From Verrucomicrobiota bacterium (GTDB lineage Bacteria; Verrucomicrobiota; Verrucomicrobiia; Opitutales; Opitutaceae), in NCBI GenBank assembly GCA_014584295.1, contig JACTNC010000035.1:19217-83216 (forward strand): a DNA stretch of 64,000 bases. Direction: 5' to 3'. A program made the position numbers and the translations under genes. Within the stretch, counting starts at the first letter, position 1, and the number at the start of each line of letters is the position of its first letter. The notes beneath the pieces are model-generated. The model saw only the letters and a program-made list of their open reading frames with translations. It was not told where the DNA came from and did no database searches. Of the stretch, positions 10,711-20,074 are shown piece after piece.

Positions 10711-10737
10711 AAAACCGAGCGTCAGCTCGGTTTTTTT
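10711..10737 (+). terminator. Intrinsic terminator after rpmG, probably bidirectional
   Basis: A perfect 10-bp stem AAAACCGAGC / GCTCGGTTTT (10711-10720 with 10725-10734) around the loop GTCA, with a run of seven T on the plus strand. The A-run at its other side gives a matching T-run on the minus strand, so it can also end the convergent small gene that stops at 10769. Confidence 0.9.
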
Positions 10738-10768
10738 GTTACCCCGAAGCGTCGGTTGTTTCGAGGGA

Positions 10769-11047
10769 CTAGCGATTGGTTGGTGCCGTTGAAGCAGGAT
10801 CGGCAGATGATCCGCCCGCCTGCTGCAGGCCTTGAGCCCGGCGATGGGCACGCCAGTTCTCCCGGTGTTTTCGAATCCAGTCGAGAAGCGCACGCTCGAA
10901 ACCGATATCGTATCCCAACCTCTCCGATTCCAGCCACTTGTGCTTCAGGATTTCCTCCCTCTCGGCGAGGAACTCCTGATAAAGCGACGAATTCTTGACG
11001 AAGTCGCGAGATCCGGAGTGTTCCGACGGGCAGGAGGAGGACGTCAT
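10769..11047 (-). CDS. Small conserved-looking hypothetical protein
   Basis: 92 residues from the ATG at 11047; an in-frame GTG at 11056 would add three. The core (SSLYQEFLAEREEILKHKWL, then SERLGYDIGFERALLDWIRK and HRENWRAHRR) is rich in charged and aromatic residues and looks like a compact helical domain, slightly reminiscent of DUF4032-type sequences. The C-terminal ~20 residues are low complexity. Coding character and shared terminator argue that it is real. Function unknown. Confidence 0.6.
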   Translation of the reverse strand: MTSSSCPSEHSGSRDFVKNSSLYQEFLAEREEILKHKWLESERLGYDIGFERALLDWIRKHRENWRAHRRAQGLQQAGGSSADPASTAPTNR

Positions 11048-11247
11048 GGCAACCACGGCGGTATCAGCTTTCTACTAAACGGGGCCTACAATACAGCTTT
11101 AGGATCGTTCTCGATGTGGCTCGATTCGAGACGGCCCTTCGAGCGGAAACAATCACGTGCGTCATAGGTCTTACAGCGAAGTAAAAATAGGGTTACTTTT
11201 TGGCCTGTCAACCCTCCTGCATCTCTTTTCACATATGCCGAAAGGTT

Positions 11248-12342
11248 TCAATTCTCCCCGCCGACAGTGGCGTCAGTGCCCCGCCGCGACGTCAACTGGT
11301 GGAGCAGCGATTCGGCGATTGCCCGGAAAATGATGCTGGCGGGATGATCGGGAGCGCTTACGACGAGCGGCCTGCCTTCGTCGCTTGCGGCGCGGATGTC
11401 GGGGTGAAGGGGGACTTGTCCAAGCAGGACTGTGCCGAGCGATTCCGCTGTGCGCGCTCCGCCGCCTTCTCCAAAAAGCATCTGCTTTTTTCCGTTGGAA
11501 TCCAGGAACCAGCTCATGTTTTCGGCGACGCCGAGCAGCGGGACGTTCACCTTCTTGAACATCAGCGCTCCTTTCCTGGCGACGTTCGTCGCTGCCGGCT
11601 GGGGCGTCGTGACCACGACCGCCCCGTCGAGTTGGATCGTCTGGACGAGTGAGAGTTGGGCATCGCCCGTGCCTGGCGGCAGATCGACGAGGAGGATTTC
11701 GAGGTCGCCCCATTTCACGTTTTGGACGAACTGCTGGATCGTCTTCATGATCATCGGACCCCGCCAGACGACCGGCGTGTTGTCGTCGACGAGAAAGCCC
11801 ATGCTCATGACCTTGACGCCATGGGCTTCCAGCGGAATGAGCGTTTCCTCCTCGAGTTCTGGGCGCCCATGCGCGCCGATCATCAGCGGCACGCTTGGTC
11901 CGTAGATGTCGGAATCCAGCAGGCCGACCCGGCCGGGTTTGCCCTGTGCGCTGAGCACCTGCGCGAGGGCGCAGGCGAGGTTGACTGAGAAGGTGCTCTT
12001 GCCCACGCCCCCCTTGCCGGAGGCAATTGCGACCGAGTAGCGGCTCGTTTTCCGAGGCGCGTTGCTGCCGGTGCCCGCGGTTCCGCCGGCCGCGGGGCGG
12101 ACTGGCTTTACGGCGACGTCGATAATGATGTCCTTTGCGCCCGGTATGACACGCAGACATTTATCGACTTCGCCTTTCAACTGCAGCGGGATCTTCGGGT
12201 CGCTCGTGGTGAGTTCCAGGGCAACCTTCACCGTGCCGTCGATCCAGGCCGCCGAACGCACCAGGCCGAACGAAACGATATCGCGGCTGAAACCCGGATA
12301 CTTAACTTGCTTCAGATGTTCTTTGATCGCTTCAGGAGTCAC
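11248..12342 (-). CDS. Mrp/NBP35-family P-loop ATPase, iron-sulfur carrier
   Basis: 364 residues. The N-terminal ~90 residues form a MIP18-type domain (TPEAIKEHLKQVKYPG, DIVSFGLV, VALELTTSDPKIP). A linker leads to the ATPase domain with deviant Walker A SGKGGVGKST, the DSDIYGPSVP box and VDLPPGTGDAQL. Such proteins bind and transfer Fe-S clusters to apoproteins. The CxxC pair used by many members is not obvious. The GTG at 12342 is chosen because it puts VTPEAIKEH at the usual family N-terminus; an upstream ATG at 12453 would overlap the start of the divergent gene. Confidence 0.88.
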   Translation of the reverse strand: MTPEAIKEHLKQVKYPGFSRDIVSFGLVRSAAWIDGTVKVALELTTSDPKIPLQLKGEVDKCLRVIPGAKDIIIDVAVKPVRPAAGGTAGTGSNAPRKTSRYSVAIASGKGGVGKSTFSVNLACALAQVLSAQGKPGRVGLLDSDIYGPSVPLMIGAHGRPELEEETLIPLEAHGVKVMSMGFLVDDNTPVVWRGPMIMKTIQQFVQNVKWGDLEILLVDLPPGTGDAQLSLVQTIQLDGAVVVTTPQPAATNVARKGALMFKKVNVPLLGVAENMSWFLDSNGKKQMLFGEGGGARTAESLGTVLLGQVPLHPDIRAASDEGRPLVVSAPDHPASIIFRAIAESLLHQLTSRRGTDATVGGEN

Positions 12343-12451
12343 AATAAAAGTGAGGTTTTCAGGAACGGAAAGGTTTTGACGTTGTTTTGATGGCAGAGCC
12401 TGTAAAATGGAAATGCCGTTACTGCACTCTTGTTCATCGTTTTTCCACTTC

Positions 12452-13648
12452 ATGCAAATCTTCCAACGACTTTTCCTGATCTGTGTCATGCTTCTGCCCG
12501 GGTCTCGGGTGGCATTTGCGCAGGGGGTCACCAAACTGGGCGAAATCGTCATTCAGGCGGATGTAAAGACGATTGCCATTCGTGTCACGGGCTCGACGCC
12601 CGAACTTGAACGCCTGGCCCACATGGCCTTTGGAGCGCATGGGAGATATCGTCTGGTCAGCAGCGGAGGGACGTTTTCCCTGCAATTCACCGTGGCGGGT
12701 GCGAATCAGGTGAAGGTGGACATCGCTCGCGGCGGGGCGTCAGTCGGATCTCAGGTTTTCAGCGGCACGAGCCTGCGCAATGCCTTGTTTCGCGCCGCGG
12801 ATTTCGCGGTCGAGAAGACGAGTGGCCTCAAGGGTTTTTTCGCGAGTCGGATCGCGTTCATTGTGGAGAGCGGAAAAGCGATGGAGGTTGCAACGGGAGA
12901 CCTCTTTTTTGGAGAAGTCCGTCAGATCACCCAGGATCGATCGCAGGCGATGACACCGCGCTGGGCACCGGATGGAAGGAAGCTGCTATACACGAGCTAT
13001 TTCCGGACTGGCTTTCCGGATATCTTCCTTCTCGATCTGGGCACGCTTCAGCGATCGACGTTCGTGAGCTTCAAGGGGACAAACATGGGTGGACGCTACA
13101 GCCCCAATGGCCAGCAGGTGGCGATGGTTCTGAGCGGCGAGGGAAATCCCGAGGTGTATGTCAGCAATGCGCAAGGCAGGCAGATTTCGCGACGCACACG
13201 CACGCCTGCAGCGGAGGCCGGTCCGTGTTTTTCACCGGATGGCCTGCAGATTGTCTACGTGTCGGACTCCCTCGGGGGCCCACAGTTGTTTGTGATGCCG
13301 GCTGCGGGTGGTGCTTCGCGTCGCCTTGCAACCAACATCAGCCGCTATTGCGCGGAGCCGGATTGGAGCCGCGGCAATCCGAACATGATCGCATTCACCA
13401 TCCGCGAGGGAAACAGCCTCAAGATTGCGGTGCATGATCTCAGTGGTCGCACAGCGACGCGGGTGGTGTCAAAAGGGCCTGGCGATTGCGTTGAGCCCTG
13501 CTGGCTCGCGGACGGTCGTCACCTCGTTTACACGCAGCGGCTGTCGGGTGGGCCACGTCTTGCCATTCTGGACACGGAGACTGGCAAGTCCACGTTCATC
13601 AGCGGAGCTGGCAGCCGGGTCATGCAGGCCAGCGTCTGGGGACCCTGA
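12452..13648 (+). CDS. TolB-like periplasmic beta-propeller protein
   Basis: 398 residues with a signal peptide (MQIFQRLFLICVMLLPGS, cleavage near AFAQG). An N-terminal mixed domain (~30-150) is followed by PD40/WD40-like propeller repeats: RWAPDGRKLLYTS, RYSPNGQQVAM, CFSPDGLQIVYVSD, and a later PCWLADGRHLVYT. This is the architecture of TolB, which works with Tol-Pal in envelope integrity. No pal, tolA, tolQ or tolR gene is adjacent, so it may be a TolB paralogue. An earlier in-frame ATG at 12407 would lengthen the N-terminus before the signal peptide and is less likely. Confidence 0.8.
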   Translation: MQIFQRLFLICVMLLPGSRVAFAQGVTKLGEIVIQADVKTIAIRVTGSTPELERLAHMAFGAHGRYRLVSSGGTFSLQFTVAGANQVKVDIARGGASVGSQVFSGTSLRNALFRAADFAVEKTSGLKGFFASRIAFIVESGKAMEVATGDLFFGEVRQITQDRSQAMTPRWAPDGRKLLYTSYFRTGFPDIFLLDLGTLQRSTFVSFKGTNMGGRYSPNGQQVAMVLSGEGNPEVYVSNAQGRQISRRTRTPAAEAGPCFSPDGLQIVYVSDSLGGPQLFVMPAAGGASRRLATNISRYCAEPDWSRGNPNMIAFTIREGNSLKIAVHDLSGRTATRVVSKGPGDCVEPCWLADGRHLVYTQRLSGGPRLAILDTETGKSTFISGAGSRVMQASVWGP

Positions 13649-13681
13649 AACGCGCTGCGTTCCTGTCGCGGCCGGCTGGAG

Positions 13682-14662
13682 TCAGTTGTGCACGACCCCG
13701 GCCTCCTCGTAGAGGCCGAGTGAGCGCAGTCGTTTGTAGCGCGCATCGAGCAGGCTCTCGGCTGAAAGCCCGCGCAGATTGTCGAGGTGTCGCTCGATCG
13801 CGGCACTTAGCGATTTCGCGGTTTTGGCCGGATCGTTGTGTGCGCCGCCGAACGGCTCCGGAATGACTTCATCGACAACGCCGAACTTTTCGAGATCTTC
13901 GGCTGTCAGTTTCATCGCCTTGGCGGCCTTTGCCGCTGACGCAGCGTCCTTCCAGAGGATTGCAGCGCATCCTTCCGGCGAGATCACGGAGTAGTAGCTG
14001 TTCTCAAAAATAAGCACGCGGTCGGTCACACCGATGCCCAGGGCGCCGCCCGAGCCGCCTTCCCCCACGACGATCGCGATCGTGGGAACCTTGAGCAGAG
14101 CCATCTCGCGCAGGTTCACCGCGATCGCCTCCGAAACATGGCGCTCCTCAGAGCTCAAGCCGGGATAGGCCCCCGGGGTGTCGATAAAGGAGAGGACGGG
14201 AAGCCCAAATTTCTCGGCCATCTTCATCAGGCGGAGCGCTTTCCGGTAGCCCTCGGGCTGCGGCATACCGAAATTGCGGGTGACCTTTTCCTTGGTGTCA
14301 CGGCCCTTGTGCTGGGCTATGATCATCACGGCGGAGCCTTTGAAAAAGGCCGTGCCGCCTACCAAGGCGCGATCGTCGTTGAACTGGCGATCGCCGTGAA
14401 ACTCCTGAAAACCCTCACAGATGGCGCCCACATAATCGAGGGCATAGGGGCGTTTGGGATGGCGGGCTATCTGCACGCGCTGCCACGCGGTGAGGCTCGA
14501 ATAGATTTCGCGCTGGGTTGCCGCAATCTTGCGCTCGATCGCCGCTATCTCGGACGCAACATCGAGATTGTTCTCCAACGACTGCTGCCTGAGCTGGTCG
14601 AGCTGTGCGCTCAATTCACGCAAGGGTTTCTCGAACTCGAGCGTATAGGCGGGCTTTTCCAT
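13682..14662 (-). CDS. accA: Acetyl-CoA carboxylase carboxyltransferase subunit alpha
   Basis: 326 residues, the normal length. It transfers the carboxyl group from biotin to acetyl-CoA, making malonyl-CoA for fatty acid synthesis, in complex with AccD (not in this window). Visible family features: the N-terminal coiled coil (ELSAQLDQLRQQ), RPYALDYVGAI, FHGDRQFNDD, GRDTKEKVTRNFGMP, FIDTPGAYPG, VVGEGGSGGALGIG, and YYSVISPEGCAAILWKD. All are intact. It is convergent with the TolB-like gene (33-base gap). Confidence 0.97.
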   Translation of the reverse strand: MEKPAYTLEFEKPLRELSAQLDQLRQQSLENNLDVASEIAAIERKIAATQREIYSSLTAWQRVQIARHPKRPYALDYVGAICEGFQEFHGDRQFNDDRALVGGTAFFKGSAVMIIAQHKGRDTKEKVTRNFGMPQPEGYRKALRLMKMAEKFGLPVLSFIDTPGAYPGLSSEERHVSEAIAVNLREMALLKVPTIAIVVGEGGSGGALGIGVTDRVLIFENSYYSVISPEGCAAILWKDAASAAKAAKAMKLTAEDLEKFGVVDEVIPEPFGGAHNDPAKTAKSLSAAIERHLDNLRGLSAESLLDARYKRLRSLGLYEEAGVVHN

Positions 14663-14738
14663 TGAGGCAGGCTAGTGGTGGCGGCAAACCTCTGTCAACG
14701 GGAGGACAGAGAGCAAGGTATGCAAGCGGTTCATGAGC

Positions 14739-15920
14739 TCAGGAACTTTTTCCCAGTCCTCCCGAAGGTGGGGGCTGGGTGCGCAGGAATTCGAGATACA
14801 GGGAAGTGGCGCGCTCGAGTTCGCGGCGATCGAGATACTCATCCCGAGTGTGTGCCTGGGCAATGTCTCCCGGCCCAAGGACCACGACCTGCGCACCAGC
14901 CGCTGCGTAATGGCTGGCATCGGTTGCGTACCGGGCGCCAACGGGTTTCGCGTCCAATCCCAGCTTCTCGAACGCGGGCAGCATCCATGCATGGAGGCAC
15001 GACGAGTTCTCCGGTGGCAGCGGAGGAGCCAGAAATTCCTGGTCATTTTCGACCTCCAGCCCCTCGAGCGCGCGGTCGCGTTCAGCAAGGACTTGGGCGG
15101 TCGTTTCGCCCGGCACGAGGCGCCGGTCGCACAGGATTTCACAGTAGTCGGGAACGACATTCACCGCGCTGCCTCCGCGAATGACGTTGATGCTGGCAGC
15201 AGCACGACCGGTGAGCGGAAATTCCCGGACCGCCAGGGGGATCATTTTGGTTTCAAGGGCAGTTATCACCGCCATCATCGTATGGATGGCGGACCTCCCT
15301 TTTGACGGATCAGCCGAGTGGGCTGCGGTGCCCCGCGTGATGGTTCGCCAACGCAGCGCCCCATTGTGGGCGACAACCGGCCTGAGCTGCGTGGGCTCTC
15401 CAACGACGACGCCGATCAACGGCTCGAATGACTTGAGATCCTTTGCGGCAAAGGCCTGGGCGCCTGTCATGGAGGACTCTTCATCGACGACAAAAACAAC
15501 CCCGGCATTCAGGCGCCGTCCGGGCAGTGAAGCATAAGTCTTGACCGCCCATAGCATCGCGGCACCGGAGCCCTTGGTGTCGCACGAGCCGCGCCCGTGG
15601 AGACGCGTACCAGCGACCGAGAGAGTAAACGGCGGAACCGTCATGCCATCGGTGCTGACCGTGTCCAGGTGGCTCTCGAAAAGCAGCCAGGGAGCACCAG
15701 GAATCGGAGGCAGGGTGATCGTGAGATTGAAGGCACCTTCCGAAACTTCGCGCCGTACCGTGCGCATGCCCCAGGCGTGCGCGACCGTCTCCAGATAGCC
15801 TGCCAGCCGCGCCTGGCCGTCAACGGGCCCACCGAAGTCAGGATTCACGGTATCGATCGACACCATGCCAGCCAGAAGCGCTTCGCAGGTCGGTGGAGTT
15901 TCGGCCATGGATCGGGTCAT
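14739..15920 (-). CDS. M20-family metallohydrolase (ArgE/DapE-like deacylase)
   Basis: 393 residues. Metal ligands of the family are present: His in ESHLDTVS, bridging Asp in GSCDTKGSG, the catalytic Glu pair in VVDEESS, a ligand Glu in VGEPTQ, and a C-terminal His in AQAHTRDEYL. The dimerisation domain is inserted near residues 180-290 (SADPSKGRSAIH... INVIRGGSAVNVVPD). Such enzymes remove acyl groups from N-acyl amino acids (acetylornithine deacetylase, succinyl-DAP desuccinylase) or cleave dipeptides. The exact substrate cannot be read. It lies upstream of accA on the same strand, 76 bases away. Confidence 0.85.
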   Translation of the reverse strand: MTRSMAETPPTCEALLAGMVSIDTVNPDFGGPVDGQARLAGYLETVAHAWGMRTVRREVSEGAFNLTITLPPIPGAPWLLFESHLDTVSTDGMTVPPFTLSVAGTRLHGRGSCDTKGSGAAMLWAVKTYASLPGRRLNAGVVFVVDEESSMTGAQAFAAKDLKSFEPLIGVVVGEPTQLRPVVAHNGALRWRTITRGTAAHSADPSKGRSAIHTMMAVITALETKMIPLAVREFPLTGRAAASINVIRGGSAVNVVPDYCEILCDRRLVPGETTAQVLAERDRALEGLEVENDQEFLAPPLPPENSSCLHAWMLPAFEKLGLDAKPVGARYATDASHYAAAGAQVVVLGPGDIAQAHTRDEYLDRRELERATSLYLEFLRTQPPPSGGLGKSS

Positions 15921-16054
15921 GTGGGCAGCAAGAGACAGAAATGCATTTGATACCTTGGCGAACCCAAATGCGACCCTTGAGGAAGTTAGAGGGAATCTCA
16001 GATATTAGGGTCAACCCTTAATTAATTTTCCCTCTTAAATGAATTAGGGGATGA

Positions 16055-17293
16055 CTACCGAGCATCAATTTGATGATAAACGTGTTCCACGCAGGAGGCG
16101 ATATAGTCCGCATCTTCGAGGGTGGTACGCCAGCCCAAGGGAAGAGCCACAAAACGCGAGGAGTAGTCTTCGGTCCTTGGAAAATCTTCCGACCGGTAGC
16201 CGGGCGCGGGCCACGGTGAGAGGTCCCGAAAGGGAGAGAGCCTAGGGTTGGCTGCTAGACCGGTTTTTACATAGTCTCGCCGATACTGGGGATAGGTACC
16301 GGTGCGCTGCTGACACCAGACGTTGAGTGCATCGAGCTTTTGGCGAAATGCCGCACTCTGCTCCGGTGTCCTGGTATAAAAATAGATTTCAAAGCCGAAG
16401 TCGCCCTCGGGATCTGCGAGCGGCCGCAGTTCCAGCCCCGGCAAGGCCTGAATTCGCGGTGCGATGCGGGCCTTCAGCGAGCGACAGTGATCCCGGATGG
16501 TGTCGAGTTTGCGAAGCTGCGCGAGGGCGACGGCCGCAGTCAGCTCTGACATGCGGTATTGTCCACCGGCAAAAGCGGGTTCGCAGGCGGGTGTGATCGT
16601 CGAATGGTGTGCGCGGTAGAGACCGAGGTCATGCAATCGCACGGCCCGCTCATAAAGCCTGAGGTCGCGGGTCACCACGAGCCCGCCTTCACCGGCGGTC
16701 ATCGGCTTGTTGTGCTGGAAGCTGAAAATGGCGGCATCGCTCCAGGTGCCGACACGCCTGCCCTTGAACGTTGCGCCTGGCGCCTCTGCACAATCCTCGA
16801 TGACAAACAAACCGCGGCGGTGGGCGAGATGCTCGATCGCGAGCATGTCGGCCGCCGCTCCCTGGAAATGGACGACAACAACCGCTTTTGTGCGCGGTGA
16901 GTGCAGCCGGACAATTTCCTGGGGATCGAGACAGAGCGATCCGTCAATCTCCGCCAGCACGGGCCGCGCACCGCAGCGCACGATTGACGTGAAGCAGGAG
17001 ATCCAGCTCCAGGCAGGCACGATGACTTCGTCACCGGGGCCGATGCCTGCGGCACCCAGGGCAATCTCCAGCGCGGCCGTTCCACTGCTCACCGCAAGCG
17101 CGAACGGCACCCCAAATCGCTCGCAGACCTCCCGCTCCAGGGTGGCCGTCACCTGAGGCGGATGTGCGGGATCGTTTCCATAGTATCGAAACAACTCCCG
17201 GCGTCGAAGAACATCAAGGACCGCAGCTTCCTCTTCCGGACCGATGGCTGCGGCACCAAGGCCGGTCGGGGGACGTGGGCGAAGCGGGATCAT
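16055..17293 (-). CDS. DegT/DnrJ/EryC1/StrS-family PLP aminotransferase
   Basis: 412 residues. PLP-binding features: SSGTAALEIAL (phosphate contact), VIPAWSW-type loop (IVPAWSWIS), VIEDCAEAPGA (Asp stacking on the cofactor) and the Schiff-base Lys196 in FSFQHNKPMTAGEGG. Members aminate keto-sugars for surface polysaccharides or antibiotics, some act on other keto compounds. It is the last gene of the long minus-strand run, 60 bases after the cysteine hydrolase, and may belong with it. A role in sugar amination or in removing an amino group during catabolism are both possible. Confidence 0.85.
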   Translation of the reverse strand: MIPLRPRPPTGLGAAAIGPEEEAAVLDVLRRRELFRYYGNDPAHPPQVTATLEREVCERFGVPFALAVSSGTAALEIALGAAGIGPGDEVIVPAWSWISCFTSIVRCGARPVLAEIDGSLCLDPQEIVRLHSPRTKAVVVVHFQGAAADMLAIEHLAHRRGLFVIEDCAEAPGATFKGRRVGTWSDAAIFSFQHNKPMTAGEGGLVVTRDLRLYERAVRLHDLGLYRAHHSTITPACEPAFAGGQYRMSELTAAVALAQLRKLDTIRDHCRSLKARIAPRIQALPGLELRPLADPEGDFGFEIYFYTRTPEQSAAFRQKLDALNVWCQQRTGTYPQYRRDYVKTGLAANPRLSPFRDLSPWPAPGYRSEDFPRTEDYSSRFVALPLGWRTTLEDADYIASCVEHVYHQIDAR

Positions 17294-17353
17294 ACGAGAA
17301 ACAGAAATTGAAATTCTTGAGAACAGACCTGCCGAAGCAGCGCGGGAGTTTCG

Positions 17354-18193
17354 TCAGCGGACCTCGTTTCCTTGCATGTGTGTCGAAGGATTTCGGAGCA
17401 ACGCACCAATGAGATCCGGGACGTGAAAGATGAAACCGAACTCCAGGGAGATGCGCCAGAGGGCCTGCCGTTTTTCAAGTTCATCCCTAGCTGTTTCCCG
17501 GTTCTCCACCGCGGTGACGGCTTCGGCAAGCGTGGAGCAGATGAATCCTTGACGGCGCATGTCGACCATGCCGCCGGGCGACATCAGCAGGCACCAGTTG
17601 ATGGCGAAGCCGACGTACAGGAGATGATTAACCCCTCGCTCCACGCAGGCCTTTGCCAACTGCGTTCCATCAGCAGCGATGCATTCGTTCCCCAGCGGAC
17701 GCGCCTGAGGTGCAAAATCCAGCCGGGCAAACCCTGCTTCGATATCATTCCGATTGTGGAGACCTGTAAACACCTTCGCCGCGCGAAAGTCCTCCAATTC
17801 CCTCGAAACGGAATCAGGCGTTGCACGGAGAATGGCGGAATCCCCACCGGTGGTGCGGGTCCCCTGGTATCCGGGCAGATGCGAATAGTAGTCGCGCCCG
17901 CCCACGACGTGCATAACGGCCATTCCGCCCGAGCGGGCCGCCGAGAGAAGGGGAGGAAAAACGTCGCGCAGGATCCTTTCCGCCCTGGGATGGTACTCGA
18001 CCGCCCTCCTCCAGCCGGGAAATTCACCCGGCAAGCCGCAATCCCACGCATGCATCACCACAAGTGCCGTGTGCTCCAGCGAAAGCTTCACGGTCCCCCG
18101 TTTCCAACCGCCGTAGCCTTCGGCAGGCACTGCGCGGGCTGGGTCCGCATCGAACTGCTGGTAATAATCCGTGGGGAGCGATATCGTTGTCAT
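17354..18193 (-). CDS. Isochorismatase-like cysteine hydrolase
   Basis: 279 residues from the ATG at 18193, which begins one base after the stop of the upstream symporter gene. Family features: the strand with catalytic Asp (TALVVMHAWD, Asp51), and the nucleophile Cys201 in LLYVGFAINWCLL preceded by the usual helix (GTQLAKACVERGVNHLLYVG). Such enzymes hydrolyse amides or vinyl ethers (nicotinamidase, N-carbamoyl-amino-acid and biuret hydrolases). Tight coupling to a sodium symporter suggests hydrolysis of an imported small amide-like compound; this is inference. Confidence 0.75.
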   Translation of the reverse strand: MTTISLPTDYYQQFDADPARAVPAEGYGGWKRGTVKLSLEHTALVVMHAWDCGLPGEFPGWRRAVEYHPRAERILRDVFPPLLSAARSGGMAVMHVVGGRDYYSHLPGYQGTRTTGGDSAILRATPDSVSRELEDFRAAKVFTGLHNRNDIEAGFARLDFAPQARPLGNECIAADGTQLAKACVERGVNHLLYVGFAINWCLLMSPGGMVDMRRQGFICSTLAEAVTAVENRETARDELEKRQALWRISLEFGFIFHVPDLIGALLRNPSTHMQGNEVR

Positions 18194-18194
18194 G

Positions 18195-19970
18195 TCACGA
18201 TGGAGCCGTCCGCCGGGAGGACGCCAGACGGCGCAGGCCAAATCCCACCGCGACCAGCAATGCGCCGGCAACCAGATTGTGACGGGCCGGCGCGAGGTCC
18301 GAAGACGGCAGCAGTGCGCACGCGATGAGAACGACGCCGAGCACGAGGGAAGTGACACCGATGACGCCGTAGACCGCGAGGCTGCCTCCCGGGTGGTGGG
18401 GAGCGGGTGGCACCGGAGTTTGAAGATCAATCTCAAGGCGATGGAGCTCGGCGTGTCGCGGATCATCAGCGCGATACCAGCGTGCAGAGATGGCAAACAC
18501 GAGCGAGGTCACAACCGCCTCGCAAAGGATGTTTCTTGCGAGGGGATTCTCCTTCCAGACGCCCATGAGCATGAGCGTGATCGCCACGATCAACGCGGCG
18601 CTGCACGAGGCCATTCCCGACCACCAGGGTGTCTTTCTGAAGATCATGCCCAGCGCGACGGGCATCATGAATGCGGCCGTGAGCGAATAGTACTGAAGGG
18701 CAAAATCAAACGCCCCTCCGTAGCGGGGGATGTAGAACGCGACGGCGATGCCCAGGATGCCCACGACCGCCATGGTGGCCTGCGCGACGCGCAACTGCTT
18801 CCGATCATCGGGAGCATGGCCGCGCCAGCGCTTGTGCATGGGCACGTAGATATCGCGGGTTGTCGTTGCAGCCAGCCAGTTGAAGGCATCATTCGCCTGG
18901 CCCAGCGTTGCAGAGAGAACGGCGGACACCACGAAGCCTATGAGTCCGTGGGGAAGCAGCATGAGTGCGAGTGACACATACGAGGCTTCCGAGGGATCGC
19001 GAAGCGTCGGCCACAGGGAGGCCATGTCAGGAAAAATAACGCGGGCGGCCATCACGGGGAGGATCCAGAGGAGCGGTCCCACCAGCGAAAGCACCGCGCA
19101 GAGCAGCGCCATCTTCCGCGCGCCCTGTTCATCGGGCACGCTGTAGTAGCGCTGGCCGAGGTGCCAGGCGACGTTGTAGCCGAGCATGCAATTGATGAAG
19201 AATCCGAGGAGGAACCAGGGGTCAGCCGCACTGCCCTGCAGGGTAAAAAACCCTTCCGGCACTTCGGCAAGAAGGCGTTGAAACCCTTTCAGAATGCCGC
19301 CTCCCTGACCGGCTCCGAGATAGTGATAGGAGACCGGAAAGATGATCACCGTCATGACTAGGATGATGATGGATTGCACCGCATCCGAGAGAACCGCCGC
19401 CCAAAGCCCGCCGACCACCGTGTAGACAACCATGATTACGCCGGTGCACAGGATGGAGAGTTGAAGTCCGCTGAGCTCGAATCCGAGCACATTGAATTCG
19501 CGTCCGCCGAAACCGAGCGCGGTCGAAATGAAGATGCACAGGATGTAGAGTCCCTGGCCGATTCCGACGATCTGGGGAATGATCGCCGTGACGGAGTAAA
19601 AGTAGGTCGTCGACGGGGAGTAACGGCGCGTCAGGAACTGCAGGGGTGAATCGAGCCTTGCGCGGCGCCAGATCCGCGCGAAGTAGAAGTAGCCAACGAT
19701 GTAGGCCCATGTTGCCATCGTAAAGACGAGGGCCGCGCCGATGCCGGTCTTGTAGGTGAATCCCGCGGCTGCGACGAACATGAATGCCGAGAAGCCGGAG
19801 ACCCAGTTGGAGAGACCTGCAAGGACCCACGGAACCTGTCCGCCCGCCTTGAAGTAGTCGTCGGTGCCGCGATTCTTTCGCGCGGCATAGAAGCCGACAA
19901 AAATCACGATGGCAAAATAGAGGGCGATCAGCGCGTAGTCGTAGGCGTTGACCGTATTGAAGGTGGGCAT
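18195..19970 (-). CDS. Sodium:solute symporter (SSS family)
   Basis: 591 residues with about 13-14 hydrophobic helices. N-terminal family pattern: YDYALIALYFAIVIFVGFYA, then FKAGGQVPWVLAGLSNWVSG and SAFMFVAAAGFTYKTG, where the sodium-binding residues of the LeuT-like fold lie. The middle motif GLWAAVLSDAVQSIIILVMT is also typical. It would import a small organic solute (sugar, uronate, amino acid or similar) with sodium. It sits between a GxGYxYP gene and a cysteine hydrolase in one minus-strand series. Confidence 0.88.
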   Translation of the reverse strand: MPTFNTVNAYDYALIALYFAIVIFVGFYAARKNRGTDDYFKAGGQVPWVLAGLSNWVSGFSAFMFVAAAGFTYKTGIGAALVFTMATWAYIVGYFYFARIWRRARLDSPLQFLTRRYSPSTTYFYSVTAIIPQIVGIGQGLYILCIFISTALGFGGREFNVLGFELSGLQLSILCTGVIMVVYTVVGGLWAAVLSDAVQSIIILVMTVIIFPVSYHYLGAGQGGGILKGFQRLLAEVPEGFFTLQGSAADPWFLLGFFINCMLGYNVAWHLGQRYYSVPDEQGARKMALLCAVLSLVGPLLWILPVMAARVIFPDMASLWPTLRDPSEASYVSLALMLLPHGLIGFVVSAVLSATLGQANDAFNWLAATTTRDIYVPMHKRWRGHAPDDRKQLRVAQATMAVVGILGIAVAFYIPRYGGAFDFALQYYSLTAAFMMPVALGMIFRKTPWWSGMASCSAALIVAITLMLMGVWKENPLARNILCEAVVTSLVFAISARWYRADDPRHAELHRLEIDLQTPVPPAPHHPGGSLAVYGVIGVTSLVLGVVLIACALLPSSDLAPARHNLVAGALLVAVGFGLRRLASSRRTAPS

Positions 19971-20074
19971 GGGGTGGTGGTGTGGAGCGGACTGGAGTGG
20001 AGCTTGGAAACAGATCCAGGAAACGGGCTGGAGGATCTGCGCAGCCGGAGCGCTTCGCCGGGAGGAGGATTGCG